A stretch of 64,000 nucleotides of DNA from Bordetella genomosp. 4 (GTDB taxonomy: Bacteria > Pseudomonadota > Gammaproteobacteria > Burkholderiales > Burkholderiaceae_B), in the NCBI RefSeq assembly GCF_002261185.1, contig NZ_NEVQ01000013.1:124001-188000 (forward strand), in the 5' to 3' direction. The notes under the pieces are model-generated. The model made no database searches, was not told the origin of the DNA, and saw only the letters and a program-made list of their open reading frames with translations. Numbering within the stretch: position 1 is the first letter of the stretch; every line of letters starts with the position of its first letter. The translations under genes were made by a program, and so were the position numbers. Positions 35,150-43,888 of this stretch are shown here, in pieces.

Positions 35150-35887
35150 GTGAATCTGAGCATGCATGTTCCGCAGCCCCCGCACCCGAATCCCGGCCGG
35201 CCCACGATCCCGCCAGAGATCCCGCCGGACAATCCACCCGAGATCCCGCCTGATGGCCCCCCTGATACGCCGCCCGGTGAACCGCCGATCGCCCCGCCGC
35301 ATGAGCCGCCTACGGAGCCGCCACGCGAACCTCCGACGCAGCCGCCATCGAACCCTGAAACAGACGAGCCGGAGGTCGACCTTCCTCCTGCGGAAACCCC
35401 GGTCCGGCATCATGTGTCGCATCACGGCATATCGACTGCATTACGCGTCAACGGCGTGAATCACGGGTTGATGTTGGACCCTCGCGCCACCTTGCTGGAC
35501 ACCTTGCGCGAGTCTCTCCATCTGACCGGCACCAAAAAAGGTTGTGACCATGGACAATGCGGCGCCTGTACGGTGCATGTCGACGGCAGGCGGGTCAACG
35601 CCTGTCTGGTGCTGGCGGTGACCCTGCACGGCAAGGACGTCACCACCATTGAGGGCCTGGGCAGTGCCGAGTCGCTGCATCCCTTGCAGGCCGCGTTTGT
35701 CGAACATGACGGTTATCAGTGCGGCTACTGCACTGCAGGGCAGATCATGTCGGCAGCCGCGTTGATGCACGAACCATGCGGGGACAGCGACGGCGAGGTA
35801 CGCGAGCTGATGAGCGGCAACATTTGCCGCTGCGGGGCGTATGCCAACATCGTGGCCGCGATTCAGGACGTACGCGGGAAAGGGTAG
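35150..35887 (+). CDS. paoA: Aldehyde oxidoreductase 2Fe-2S subunit with proline-rich N-terminus
   Basis: 245 residues from a GTG at 35150 behind AGGAG. Residues 80-245 are a normal xanthine-oxidase-family iron-sulfur subunit: plant-type cluster GCDHGQCGACTVHVDG plus a later Cys, and the second cluster CGYCTAGQIM ... ICRCGAY. E. coli PaoA has a Tat signal in front; here residues 10-75 are instead a proline-rich tract of PPEIPPDNPPEIPPDGPP type with no twin arginine and no hydrophobic stretch. Electron carrier between the Mo subunit and FAD. First gene of the three-gene operon; localisation uncertain because of the missing signal. Confidence 0.85.
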   Translation: MNLSMHVPQPPHPNPGRPTIPPEIPPDNPPEIPPDGPPDTPPGEPPIAPPHEPPTEPPREPPTQPPSNPETDEPEVDLPPAETPVRHHVSHHGISTALRVNGVNHGLMLDPRATLLDTLRESLHLTGTKKGCDHGQCGACTVHVDGRRVNACLVLAVTLHGKDVTTIEGLGSAESLHPLQAAFVEHDGYQCGYCTAGQIMSAAALMHEPCGDSDGEVRELMSGNICRCGAYANIVAAIQDVRGKG

Positions 35888-35891
35888 ACGC

Positions 35892-36887
35892 ATGCACCAA
35901 TTTCAATACACGCGCGCCACCGATATCGATACCGCGCTGCGCTTGTTCGCGACGCAAGGGACAGGCCCGCCGCCGCGGTTCCTGGCAGGCGGCACGACCC
36001 TGGTGGATTTGATGAAACTCGATGTGGAGACTCCGGCGCACATCATCGACATCAATGGTTTGGGCCTGAACGACATCGAGGTATTGCCTGACGGGCGCAC
36101 CCGCATTGGCGCCCTGGTGCGCAATGCCGACCTGGCACGCGATGAGCGTATCGCGGCCCAGTATCCGGTTCTATCGCAGGCACTGCTCTCGGGGGCGTCG
36201 GCGCAACTGCGCAATATGACCACCACCAGCGGAAATCTGCTGCAGCGTACGCGCTGCGTCTATTTTCGTGATCGAGCAGCCCGCTGCAACAAGCGCAATC
36301 CGGGTAGCGGCTGCGATGCCATCGACGGACATAATCGCAATTTGGCGATATTGGGTACCAGCGAGCATTGCATTGCCAGCAACCCGTCGGACATGAACGT
36401 TGCATTGATGGCGCTAGATGCCACGGTGCATGTGCAGAGCCCGGATGGCAGACGTGATATTGCACTACGCGATTTCTACCTGCTGCCTGGCGACACGCCG
36501 CAACGCGAGACCGTGCTGCAGCCAGATGAGCTGATCACTCACGTGAGTCTGCCCGCCAGCGCTGCGGGCGCGCGTTCGTGCTATGTAAAACTGCGCGATC
36601 GCGCGTCGTACGAGTTCGCGCTGGTGTCGGCTGCCGTGGTGCTGCAGGTGCGCGATGCACATATCCTGAGCGCGAGTATTGCGTTGGGTGGTGTAGGAAC
36701 GCGGCCATGGCGCTGCCCATCAGCGGAGGCGGAACTCAGGGGCCAGGTGCCCAGTGCCGCACTGTATGAGCAAGCCGCACAGTCGGCCTTGCAGGGCGCG
36801 GTTGCGCAAAGTGAGAACGGATTCAAGATCGAGCTCGCGCGCCGTTGCCTGATCCACACTTTGTCCACGGCTCTGCCACCAAAATAA
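35892..36887 (+). CDS. paoB: Aldehyde oxidoreductase FAD subunit with 4Fe-4S insertion
   Basis: 331 residues from ATG at 35892, five bases after paoA. CO-dehydrogenase-like flavoprotein fold: FLAGGTTLVDLMKLDVETP, NADLARDERI, LSGASAQLRNMTTTSGNLLQRTRC. The cysteines of the extra 4Fe-4S cluster typical of PaoB are present (TRCVYFRD, ARCNKRNPGSGC, SEHCIASNPSD). It passes electrons from the iron-sulfur clusters to its acceptor via FAD. All subunits of the alpha-beta-gamma enzyme are encoded here in the usual order. Confidence 0.92.
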   Translation: MHQFQYTRATDIDTALRLFATQGTGPPPRFLAGGTTLVDLMKLDVETPAHIIDINGLGLNDIEVLPDGRTRIGALVRNADLARDERIAAQYPVLSQALLSGASAQLRNMTTTSGNLLQRTRCVYFRDRAARCNKRNPGSGCDAIDGHNRNLAILGTSEHCIASNPSDMNVALMALDATVHVQSPDGRRDIALRDFYLLPGDTPQRETVLQPDELITHVSLPASAAGARSCYVKLRDRASYEFALVSAAVVLQVRDAHILSASIALGGVGTRPWRCPSAEAELRGQVPSAALYEQAAQSALQGAVAQSENGFKIELARRCLIHTLSTALPPK

Positions 36888-36898
36888 GGATGCGCGTG

Positions 36899-39148
36899 AT
36901 GGCTCAATCTATGCTTGCTCACCCTGATGTCATCGGCCGGCCCAGCGTCCGCATCGATGGTCCGCTCAAGGTCAGCGGCGCAGCGCGCTACGCCGCCGAT
37001 TTCATGCTGCCCGATATGCTGCACGCCGTGCCGGTGTGTGCCACCATCGCGCATGGCCGCATTACCAGATTGGATGCGGAAGCGGCCGAGGCGATGCCGG
37101 GGGTGCACGTCGTCATTCACCATGGCAACCGGCCGCCGCTCTATCGCGCCGCCAGCGGCAATATCGACGAGGCCCGCCCACCACTGGATGATCAGATCGT
37201 TCGCTACTATGGCCAATACGTGGCGCTAGTGGTGGCCGATACACCGGAACAGGCGCAGGCGGCTGCCAATGTGGTTCATGTTACTTATGAGGCCAGCACA
37301 CCGAACGTCTCTCCGCCAGGTCATCGAGATAGTGCTGCGGCGGGGGATGAGGCGTCTTGCGCAGACAGTGCAGACCGAGAAGACTCTCTCAGCGTTGAAA
37401 GCGAGCGAGGCGATGCAACGGCCGCCTATGCGAGTGCGGACGTGCAGATCGACGCGGTATACACCACACCGGTCGAGACCCACAATTCGATGGAGCTGCA
37501 TGCCTGCGTTGCTGCATTCGATGGGCAGGCCTATACCTTGTACGAGTCTACGCAGGGCGTCGTCAACCACCGGGAGGTGATGGCGCAGATGCTCGGTACT
37601 GGCAAAGAAAACGTGCGGGTGATCTCGCATTACCTGGGATCAGGGTTTGGCGGCAAGCTGTGGCCGTGGCCGCATTCGCTGCTGGCAGCCGCGGCTGCAC
37701 GTTTAATGGGCCGACCCGTCAAGGTTGTGATCAGCCGCGCCATGACGTTCCATAGCGCAGGGCATCGTCCGTACACTCACCAGCACATGCGGCTGGGCGC
37801 AACGCGAGACGGCAGACTGGTGTCGCTGCAGCATCACTATTTGAGTCAGGCGTCCATGCTGGACGATTACCGGGAACAGTGTGGCCAGGCAACACCGCGC
37901 ATGTACAGCACGCCCAATCTGAAAGTGTGCGGCGGGCTGGCGCGACGCCATGTGGGCGCGCCAACTTCGATGCGAGGGCCGGGGGCTGTGCCGGGGATGT
38001 ATGCGCTGGAATCGGCCATGGATGAATTGGCCGTGGCGTTGCAGATTGACCCGGTAGCGTTAAGGCTGCGCAACGAGCCGCAGCATGACGAAGGCTCTGG
38101 TATGCCGTTTTCGTCGAGGCACCTGCGCGAATGCCTGGAGCAGGGCGCAGAGCGTTTCGGCTGGCAAGATCGCCAACCTGCGGTGGGCGCCATGCGCCGC
38201 GGCGACGAGGTAGTGGGCTGGGGCGTGGCCGCGTGCTCATGGCCGGGTCTGCGCATGCCGACCGATGCCCGCGTCAGTTTGCATGCCGACGGCTCGGCCC
38301 GGTTGGTCTGCGCAACGCAAGATATCGGCACGGGCACGTACACGATCCTGGCGCAACTGGTGAGCGCAGAAACCGGCATGGCTCTGGACCGTATCCAGAT
38401 CGGTCTGGGCGATACGCGGTTTCCGCCGGGACCCGTATCAGGAGGGTCCGCGGCGACGGCGTCGATCGTGCCAGCAGCACTCGAGGCCACGCGTAAAGCG
38501 GTGCGGGCAGCCTGTCGCCTGGCGGTAGGCAAGGACGGCCCTTATGCCGGCCAGCCGGAACAGAACCTCGCGATGCGGGACGGCCGTATCTGCGTGGCCG
38601 ATGACGAATCCGACACCGGTGTACCGCTGGCCCAGGTATTGACGAGGGCTGGCGTGGCCAGCGTGACGGGCGAGGGCCATGGCGGCAGCGGCAAATCATT
38701 GAAGAAACAGTACTCGATCAATTCGTACGGCGCGCATTTCGTAGAGGTCGCGTGGCACCCTGCTACGGCGCGGTTGCGCGTGACGCGCGTCGTGACGGTC
38801 ATCGATGGCGGCCGCGTACTGAATCCCCGCACTGGCCGCAACCAGATCGAAGGCGCCATCGTCATGGGCATAGGAATGGCCATGTTCGAACAGACGCATT
38901 ACGACACGCGCTCGGGCGCGCCCATCAACAGCAACCTCGCGGACTACATCATGGCAACGCATGCCGATGCGCCGCAATTGGATGTGAGTTTTCTGGATTA
39001 TCCGGATCTCATCTGGAATGAGGTGGGGGCTCGCGGCATAGGCGAAATAGGCTTGGCCGGGATCGCTGCTGCCATCACGAATGCGGTCTACCATGCCACG
39101 GGCGTACGGGTGCGCGATCTGCCGGTGCGTATCGAAGATCTGTTGTGA
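36899..39148 (+). CDS. paoC: Aldehyde oxidoreductase molybdenum-cofactor subunit
   Basis: 749 residues from ATG at 36899, eight bases after AAGGA. Xanthine-oxidase-family Mo-binding subunit: VIGRPSVRIDGPLKVSGAARYAADF, YLGSGFGGKLW, SMRGPGAVPGMYALES, and the catalytic Glu in GARGIGEIGLAG near the C-terminus. It oxidises aldehydes to carboxylic acids at a Mo-cytosine-dinucleotide centre, probably aromatic ones as in E. coli. Part of the residue 130-180 region (ESERGDATAAYASA) is divergent. No XdhC/PaoD-type maturation gene follows in the window, so it must be elsewhere. Confidence 0.92.
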   Translation: MAQSMLAHPDVIGRPSVRIDGPLKVSGAARYAADFMLPDMLHAVPVCATIAHGRITRLDAEAAEAMPGVHVVIHHGNRPPLYRAASGNIDEARPPLDDQIVRYYGQYVALVVADTPEQAQAAANVVHVTYEASTPNVSPPGHRDSAAAGDEASCADSADREDSLSVESERGDATAAYASADVQIDAVYTTPVETHNSMELHACVAAFDGQAYTLYESTQGVVNHREVMAQMLGTGKENVRVISHYLGSGFGGKLWPWPHSLLAAAAARLMGRPVKVVISRAMTFHSAGHRPYTHQHMRLGATRDGRLVSLQHHYLSQASMLDDYREQCGQATPRMYSTPNLKVCGGLARRHVGAPTSMRGPGAVPGMYALESAMDELAVALQIDPVALRLRNEPQHDEGSGMPFSSRHLRECLEQGAERFGWQDRQPAVGAMRRGDEVVGWGVAACSWPGLRMPTDARVSLHADGSARLVCATQDIGTGTYTILAQLVSAETGMALDRIQIGLGDTRFPPGPVSGGSAATASIVPAALEATRKAVRAACRLAVGKDGPYAGQPEQNLAMRDGRICVADDESDTGVPLAQVLTRAGVASVTGEGHGGSGKSLKKQYSINSYGAHFVEVAWHPATARLRVTRVVTVIDGGRVLNPRTGRNQIEGAIVMGIGMAMFEQTHYDTRSGAPINSNLADYIMATHADAPQLDVSFLDYPDLIWNEVGARGIGEIGLAGIAAAITNAVYHATGVRVRDLPVRIEDLL

Positions 39149-39156
39149 TCGGATGC

Positions 39157-39172
39157 AGGTACGCGACATGCG
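39157..39172 (+). promoter_or_regulatory. Weaker sigma-54-like element before the small lipoprotein
   Basis: AGGTACG-CGAC-ATGCG: GG at 39158-39159 and GC at 39170-39171 with ten bases between, but T for C in the -24 and A for T in the -12. It is 34 bases before the lipoprotein start, just after paoC. The CGAC spacer equals that of the element at 27012. Confidence 0.45.
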
Positions 39173-39205
39173 GGTAAGACGACTCCTACACAACAGGAGG
39201 TCATC

Positions 39206-39409
39206 ATGAAACTAAGTATGTTTGCCTTACCCATCATCGCCGCCGGTCTGGTGCTGGGGGGCTGCAGCCACCGTGATCACGACGGCAGCAGTACCTACGA
39301 CCGCCCGGGCTATCAGAACTCCGCGCCACCCCCGCCGCCAGGCAGCGTGCCGGACAACAACAGCAACACTCCGAGCCCGGGGTACCCCGCTACGGGTGGC
39401 TCAAAGTAA
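39206..39409 (+). CDS. Small proline/serine-rich lipoprotein
   Basis: 67 residues behind a strong AGGAGG. Signal MKLSMFALPIIAAGLVLGGC with the lipobox LGGC (Cys20) is followed by a hydrophilic tail rich in Pro, Ser, Asn and Gly (NSAPPPPPGSVPDNN, TPSPGYPATGG). It will be an envelope lipoprotein of unknown function. It follows paoC by 57 bases and may be transcribed from its own sigma-54-like element. Confidence 0.8.
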   Translation: MKLSMFALPIIAAGLVLGGCSHRDHDGSSTYDRPGYQNSAPPPPPGSVPDNNSNTPSPGYPATGGSK

Positions 39410-39425
39410 GCCTCTATGCGTCATG

Positions 39426-39448
39426 GCCGCCCGCCGCGAGCGGGCGGC
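39426..39448. terminator. Strong GC hairpin between convergent genes
   Basis: GCCGCCCGC (39426-39434) and GCGGGCGGC (39440-39448) are perfect 9-base arms with a 5-base loop, between the lipoprotein stop and the convergent IclR stop. There is no T-run, so it is probably a GC-type bidirectional terminator stem. Confidence 0.6.
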
Positions 39449-39474
39449 TCGTGCATGCCCCGTTCCCAGTCCGA

Positions 39475-40293
39475 TCAGGAATCTGCCGTATAGCCCAGCA
39501 ATTGACTGATGGCCTGGGCTTCTCTGCGTACCGCCTGACCTACTACGCCATCGGGCGAGGGGTCGAATCCGCCGGACGCGCCTAGCGCCGTCAGTACCGC
39601 TCTGGGGCGGCCCGTATAGTCGTAGAGCGGCGCGGCGACGGCGCTGATGCCCGGCAGATTGGTATCGCGCACCGACGCGCAGCCGGCATAACGCACGGCC
39701 TGGCGCAGCACCTCGATAGGTTCATCGGCGTCCAGCAGAGCGCGCTGCGCGGGCGTGGCGGCGCGTAATTCCGCCTGGGCTATTGCAGATACCTCGCGGT
39801 CATTCAACGCAGCCAGCAACGCGCGGCCGGTGGCCGACCAGAGTATGGGCAGCACCGAGCCCACCCGCACATTGACGGTCACGGGCAGGCCGGGCTCTTC
39901 AAATCGGACGATGGTGGGCCCCTTGTTGCCCATCACTGCGACAAAGCAGGTGACTTCGAGCTCTTCGCGCAACCGTATCAGGGAGGCCTCCGCCATGCGG
40001 ATAGGGTCTGCCTGCCGCATCGCCGCCAATCCCAGTAATAAGGTTTCCAAGCCCAGAAAATATTGCTGGGTGGAAGTGTCCTGGTTCACCAGGCCGCCCT
40101 CCATGAGGCTCACGAGATAACGGTGCACTTTGGCGGGGCTTTCCCCGATATGCGAGGCGATCAATGTCAGGCTCGCGCGTCCGCCCAGGCTACCTAACGC
40201 CTTGAGGATGGCGGTACCGGTTTCGGCAGCCTGGACTCGTTGGCGGCGTTCGCGTGGACGGATAGAAGCGGGGGCAGCGGGCGGAGGGTTCAT
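39475..40293 (-). CDS. IclR-family regulator of the P450 locus
   Basis: 272 residues from ATG at 40293. Winged helix: GTAILKALGSLGGRASLTLIASHIGESPAKVHRYLVSL; effector domain: TCFVAVMGNKGPTIVRFEEP, VNVRVGSVLPILWSATGRALLA and LPGISAVAAPLYDYTGRPRAVLTALG. It is divergent from a Bug receptor and a P450 fusion gene; the 121 bases between them carry two repeat structures that are good operator candidates. It probably senses the P450 substrate or a product (inference). Confidence 0.88.
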   Translation of the reverse strand: MNPPPAAPASIRPRERRQRVQAAETGTAILKALGSLGGRASLTLIASHIGESPAKVHRYLVSLMEGGLVNQDTSTQQYFLGLETLLLGLAAMRQADPIRMAEASLIRLREELEVTCFVAVMGNKGPTIVRFEEPGLPVTVNVRVGSVLPILWSATGRALLAALNDREVSAIAQAELRAATPAQRALLDADEPIEVLRQAVRYAGCASVRDTNLPGISAVAAPLYDYTGRPRAVLTALGASGGFDPSPDGVVGQAVRREAQAISQLLGYTADS

Positions 40294-40310
40294 AGTGAGC
40301 GTAAAGGGGA

Positions 40311-40332
40311 GATAACCCGACGACAGGTTATC
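40311..40332. promoter_or_regulatory. Perfect dyad next to the iclR start
   Basis: GATAACC (40311-40317) and GGTTATC (40326-40332), perfect 7-base arms with an 8-base spacer, 18 bases upstream of the IclR start. Its place in the regulator leader fits autoregulation. Confidence 0.5.
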
Positions 40333-40346
40333 CCGTATTGACGAAT

Positions 40347-40385
40347 TACGCATAGCGTATAGAATTTACGCAAAATACGCTACGC
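40347..40385. promoter_or_regulatory. Cluster of five TACGC boxes in the iclR-bug intergenic region
   Basis: TACGC occurs at 40347-40351, 40367-40371, 40376-40380 and 40381-40385, and inverted as GCGTA at 40355-40359. The first two form the palindrome TACGC-ATA-GCGTA. A palindrome plus direct repeats resembles the three-repeat operators known for PobR/PcaU-type IclR activators. It ends 30 bases before the receptor start. Confidence 0.5.
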
Positions 40386-40414
40386 TTTGCAGCCACAACA
40401 CCACGGAGACAATC

Positions 40415-41392
40415 ATGCCCTTTGGCCGTTTTACTCGCGCGCTTGCCTGTTCCCTTCTCACCATGACGGCGGCGGCGCCCGCGCTTGCCGACGACTATCC
40501 GTCCAAGCCGATCCGCTGGATCGTGCCGTATGCCGCCGGCGGTGGTTCGGATTTCCTGGCGCGTACGATCAGTCAGGGCTTGTCGCCGCGGCTGGGGCAA
40601 ACCATTGTGGTGGACAACAAGCCCGGCGGGAACACGGCGATTGGCGCTTCGGAAACAGCGCGTGCGGCGCCGGATGGCTACACCATGCTGTCGGCCGACA
40701 ATGGCACGCTGGTTTTCAATCCGGCGTTGTACGCAAAGCTTTCCTATGACCCCGAGAAAGACCTGGCGCCTGTGACGCTGCTGGGGAAATTCCCGATGAT
40801 TCTGGTCGCCGGCCCCGCGCTGAAGGCCACCGATGTAAAGGGTTTCATCGCCGAGGTAAAGGCCAGTGCCAAGGGCATGGATTACGCGTCGGCCGGTGCT
40901 GGCAGTCCGCATCATTTGGCGATGGAATTGCTCAAGGTCGAAACTGGCGTCAATCTCGTGCACGTACCGTATCGAGGCGCCGCGCCCTCGCTGGCTGATG
41001 TCGCGGGCGGGCAAGTTCCTGTCATGATGGTCGATCTGGCTGCCGGTGCCGGGTTCATCAAGGGCGGCAAGGTCCGCGCGCTGGCAGTGGCGAACTCCAC
41101 GCGTTTGCCCCAACTGCCTGATGTGCCGACGTTCGCCGAGCTGGGCTACAAGAATGTCGAGGCGGCGGCTCAGGTGGGCATTGTTGTCCCGGCTGCAACG
41201 CCGAAGCCAATCATTGACAAGCTGAATCATGAACTGGTGGAGACCATCAAGGATCCCGCCATTCGTCAGAAACTCGTGGACTTCGGCATCGAGCCGGTGG
41301 GCGACACGCCCGCGGAATATGCCGCGCTGCTGAAAGACGAGCGCGCCCGCTGGCACAAGCTGATTCGCGACCTGAATATCAAACTGGACTAA
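40415..41392 (+). CDS. Bug-family (TctC-like) periplasmic solute-binding receptor
   Basis: 325 residues with GGAG before the ATG. Signal MPFGRFTRALACSLLTMTAAAPALA, then IRWIVPYAAGGGSDFLAR, VVDNKPGGNTAIGAS and VHVPYRGAAPSLADVAGGQVP. It lies 36 bases before the P450 fusion gene on the same strand, so the two are very likely co-transcribed. Presumably it captures the compound that the P450 attacks, or a related one, in the periplasm; no TctAB is near. Confidence 0.9.
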   Translation: MPFGRFTRALACSLLTMTAAAPALADDYPSKPIRWIVPYAAGGGSDFLARTISQGLSPRLGQTIVVDNKPGGNTAIGASETARAAPDGYTMLSADNGTLVFNPALYAKLSYDPEKDLAPVTLLGKFPMILVAGPALKATDVKGFIAEVKASAKGMDYASAGAGSPHHLAMELLKVETGVNLVHVPYRGAAPSLADVAGGQVPVMMVDLAAGAGFIKGGKVRALAVANSTRLPQLPDVPTFAELGYKNVEAAAQVGIVVPAATPKPIIDKLNHELVETIKDPAIRQKLVDFGIEPVGDTPAEYAALLKDERARWHKLIRDLNIKLD

Positions 41393-41428
41393 TCGCCTTT
41401 CGCCTTATCGCATTACAGGAACGACGTT

Positions 41429-43855
41429 ATGTCATCACGTTTCAGCCAAGGACAAACCCAGATCGAGGGACAACGATCCGGGTCCGTTGATGTGTTGGGT
41501 GCGACGCACTCTCACAACCCGAAACCGGTTGCTGGCACAGGTTGTCCAGTGCATCAGATGACAAACGCCGCTCCGTCCGGCTGTCCTGTACACGTGAGCC
41601 CTCGTGCTGCAGAGTTCGATCCATTCGGCGATGCGTATCAGCAGGACCCGCCGGACTATGTCCGCTGGGCGCGCGAGCAGGAGCCGGTGTTTTACAGCCC
41701 GAAACTCGGCTATTGGGTCGTAACGCGCTACGACGACATCAAGGCGATCTTTCGTGACAACATGACGTTCAGTCCATCGATTGCGCTTGAGAAAATCACA
41801 CCGACAGGGCCCGAGGCGAACGCCGTGCTGGAATCCTATGGCTACGCCATGAACCGCACATTGGTCAACGAGGATGAGCCGGCGCACATGCCTCGGCGTC
41901 GCGCGTTGATGGAGCCTTTCACGCCAGAGGCGCTCAAGCACCATGAGCCTATGGTGCGCCGTTTGACGCGCGAGTATGTGGACCGATTCATCAATGACGG
42001 CCGCGCGGATCTCGTCGATCAGATGCTCTGGGAAGTCCCCTTGACGGTGGCCTTGCATTTCCTCGGCGTTCCCGAGGAGGACATGGATCTGCTGCGTCAG
42101 TATTCCATTGCGCACACAGTGAATACGTGGGGCCGGCCCAAACCGGAAGAGCAAGTTGCGGTTGCCCACGCAGTAGGGAATTTCTGGCAACTGGCCGGAA
42201 AAATCCTGGACAAGATGCGTCAAGATCCCGACCAGCCGGGCTGGATGCAATACGGAATACGCAAGCAAAAAGACTATCCCGATGTGGTCACGGACTCTTA
42301 TCTGCATTCGATGATGATGGCTGGCATTGTCGCGGCACATGAGACGACGGCCAATGCATCGGCCAATGCCGTCAAATTGCTGCTGCAGCACCCGGATGCC
42401 TGGCGTGATATCTGCGAAGATCCATCCCTGATTCCCAACGCGGTAGAGGAATGCCTGCGTCATAACGGCTCGGTCGCGGCATGGCGACGGTTGGTCACGC
42501 GCGACACGAATATTGCGGGAACGCCGATCCCGGCAGGATCGAAATTATTGATTGTCAGCTCGTCAGCGAATCATGACGAGCGTCATTTTGCCGATGCAGA
42601 TCTGTTTGATATCCGGCGTGAGAATGCCAGCGATCAATTGACCTTTGGCTATGGTTCGCATCAATGCATGGGCAAGAATCTGGCCCGCATGGAGATGCAG
42701 ATTTTTCTCGAGGAATTCACGCGCCGTTTGCCTCATATGCGCTTGGCCGATCAGGCATTTTCGTATGTGCCGAATACGTCGTTCCGTGGGCCGGAGCATG
42801 TTTGGGTCGAATGGGATCCTCGTCAGAATCCAGAACGTACGCGACCCGAGATTTTGTTGCGTCGTCAGGCGGTGCGTATTGGCGAGCCGTCTACGCATGC
42901 GGTGACGCGGCCGGTGGTAGTGGCGCGTGCCGATCCGGTTGCTGAAAACATCGTGATGCTGACCTTGGTCTCGCCTGATGGAAAGGCGCTGCCGCGTTGG
43001 ACGCCTGGTGCGCACATTGATGTGGAGTGCGGAGATACGGGGATGTCGCGTCAATATTCACTGTGCAGCGACCCTGCGGAAACAGGGCGTCTGCAGATTG
43101 CGGTATTGCGAGAGACAGAGAGCCGCGGAGGGTCTGCCTGGGTGCATGAGTTTGCAAAACCGGGCACGCGTTTGCGTATTCGTGGGCCGCGCAGTCATTT
43201 CCGATTGGATGAAACGACGCCTCGGGCGGTCTTTATCGCGGGTGGCATAGGCATTACACCGATCAGCGCCATGGCCCGTCGCGCGCGTGATCTGGGCATT
43301 GATTACGAACTGCATTACAGCGGCCGGTCGCGTGACGGCATGGCGTTGTTGACGCAACTGCAGCAGTTGCATGGTGAGCGTTTGCGTGTGTATGTGTCGG
43401 AAGAGGGCGCGCGGAATGATTTCGCGGCGTTGTTGGCGCGGCCTGCTGTCGGGACCCAGGTGTATGCGTGTGGTCCGGAGCGTATGTTAGAAGCTTTGAA
43501 ATCGGCCTGTGTGCATTGGCCGGAGGATACGCTGCGGGTGGAGCATTTTCATTCCACGCTGGGGTCGCTGGATCCGTCTAAAGAACAGGCGTTTGAGGCC
43601 GAGCTCAAGGACTCTGGGTTGGTAGTTACCGTACCGGCAGATCAGACGCTGTTGACGGCGTTACGGGCGGCTAATATCGATGTGCAAAGCGACTGCGAGG
43701 AAGGGCTGTGCGGGTCGTGTGAGGTGCGGGTCTTGGCGGGGGATATTGATCATCGGGATGTGGTGCTGACCCGGGCTGAGCGGGAAGGGAATGGCAAGAT
43801 GATGAGTTGCTGTTCTCGGGCTCGGAATGGGGGGCGGATTGTGTTGGAACTGTAG
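41429..43855 (+). CDS. Self-sufficient cytochrome P450 (P450-FMN reductase-2Fe-2S fusion, CYP116B type)
   Basis: 808 residues with all three electron-transfer parts in one chain. P450 domain about 30-470: I-helix GIVAAHETTANAS, heme-binding FGYGSHQCMGKNLA with Cys413. Reductase domain about 490-715, phthalate-dioxygenase-reductase type (RQYSLCSDP for FMN, FIAGGIGITPI for NADH/NADPH, YACGPERML). C-terminal plant-type ferredoxin: CEEGLCGSC and SCCSR. The N-terminus has two GCPVH-type segments common in this group. Such enzymes hydroxylate or O-dealkylate aromatics using NAD(P)H without a separate partner. Start follows ACAGGAACGACGTT. Confidence 0.93.
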   Translation: MSSRFSQGQTQIEGQRSGSVDVLGATHSHNPKPVAGTGCPVHQMTNAAPSGCPVHVSPRAAEFDPFGDAYQQDPPDYVRWAREQEPVFYSPKLGYWVVTRYDDIKAIFRDNMTFSPSIALEKITPTGPEANAVLESYGYAMNRTLVNEDEPAHMPRRRALMEPFTPEALKHHEPMVRRLTREYVDRFINDGRADLVDQMLWEVPLTVALHFLGVPEEDMDLLRQYSIAHTVNTWGRPKPEEQVAVAHAVGNFWQLAGKILDKMRQDPDQPGWMQYGIRKQKDYPDVVTDSYLHSMMMAGIVAAHETTANASANAVKLLLQHPDAWRDICEDPSLIPNAVEECLRHNGSVAAWRRLVTRDTNIAGTPIPAGSKLLIVSSSANHDERHFADADLFDIRRENASDQLTFGYGSHQCMGKNLARMEMQIFLEEFTRRLPHMRLADQAFSYVPNTSFRGPEHVWVEWDPRQNPERTRPEILLRRQAVRIGEPSTHAVTRPVVVARADPVAENIVMLTLVSPDGKALPRWTPGAHIDVECGDTGMSRQYSLCSDPAETGRLQIAVLRETESRGGSAWVHEFAKPGTRLRIRGPRSHFRLDETTPRAVFIAGGIGITPISAMARRARDLGIDYELHYSGRSRDGMALLTQLQQLHGERLRVYVSEEGARNDFAALLARPAVGTQVYACGPERMLEALKSACVHWPEDTLRVEHFHSTLGSLDPSKEQAFEAELKDSGLVVTVPADQTLLTALRAANIDVQSDCEEGLCGSCEVRVLAGDIDHRDVVLTRAEREGNGKMMSCCSRARNGGRIVLEL

Positions 43856-43888
43856 GCGTTTGTGCGGGGGATGGTGGTTCTATTGGTC

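Noticed and set aside
35150-35399. Proline-rich tract as a separate gene fused by a sequencing error
   Set aside because: The frame is continuous, the only good ribosome-binding site is at the upstream GTG, and no stop or start separates the parts.
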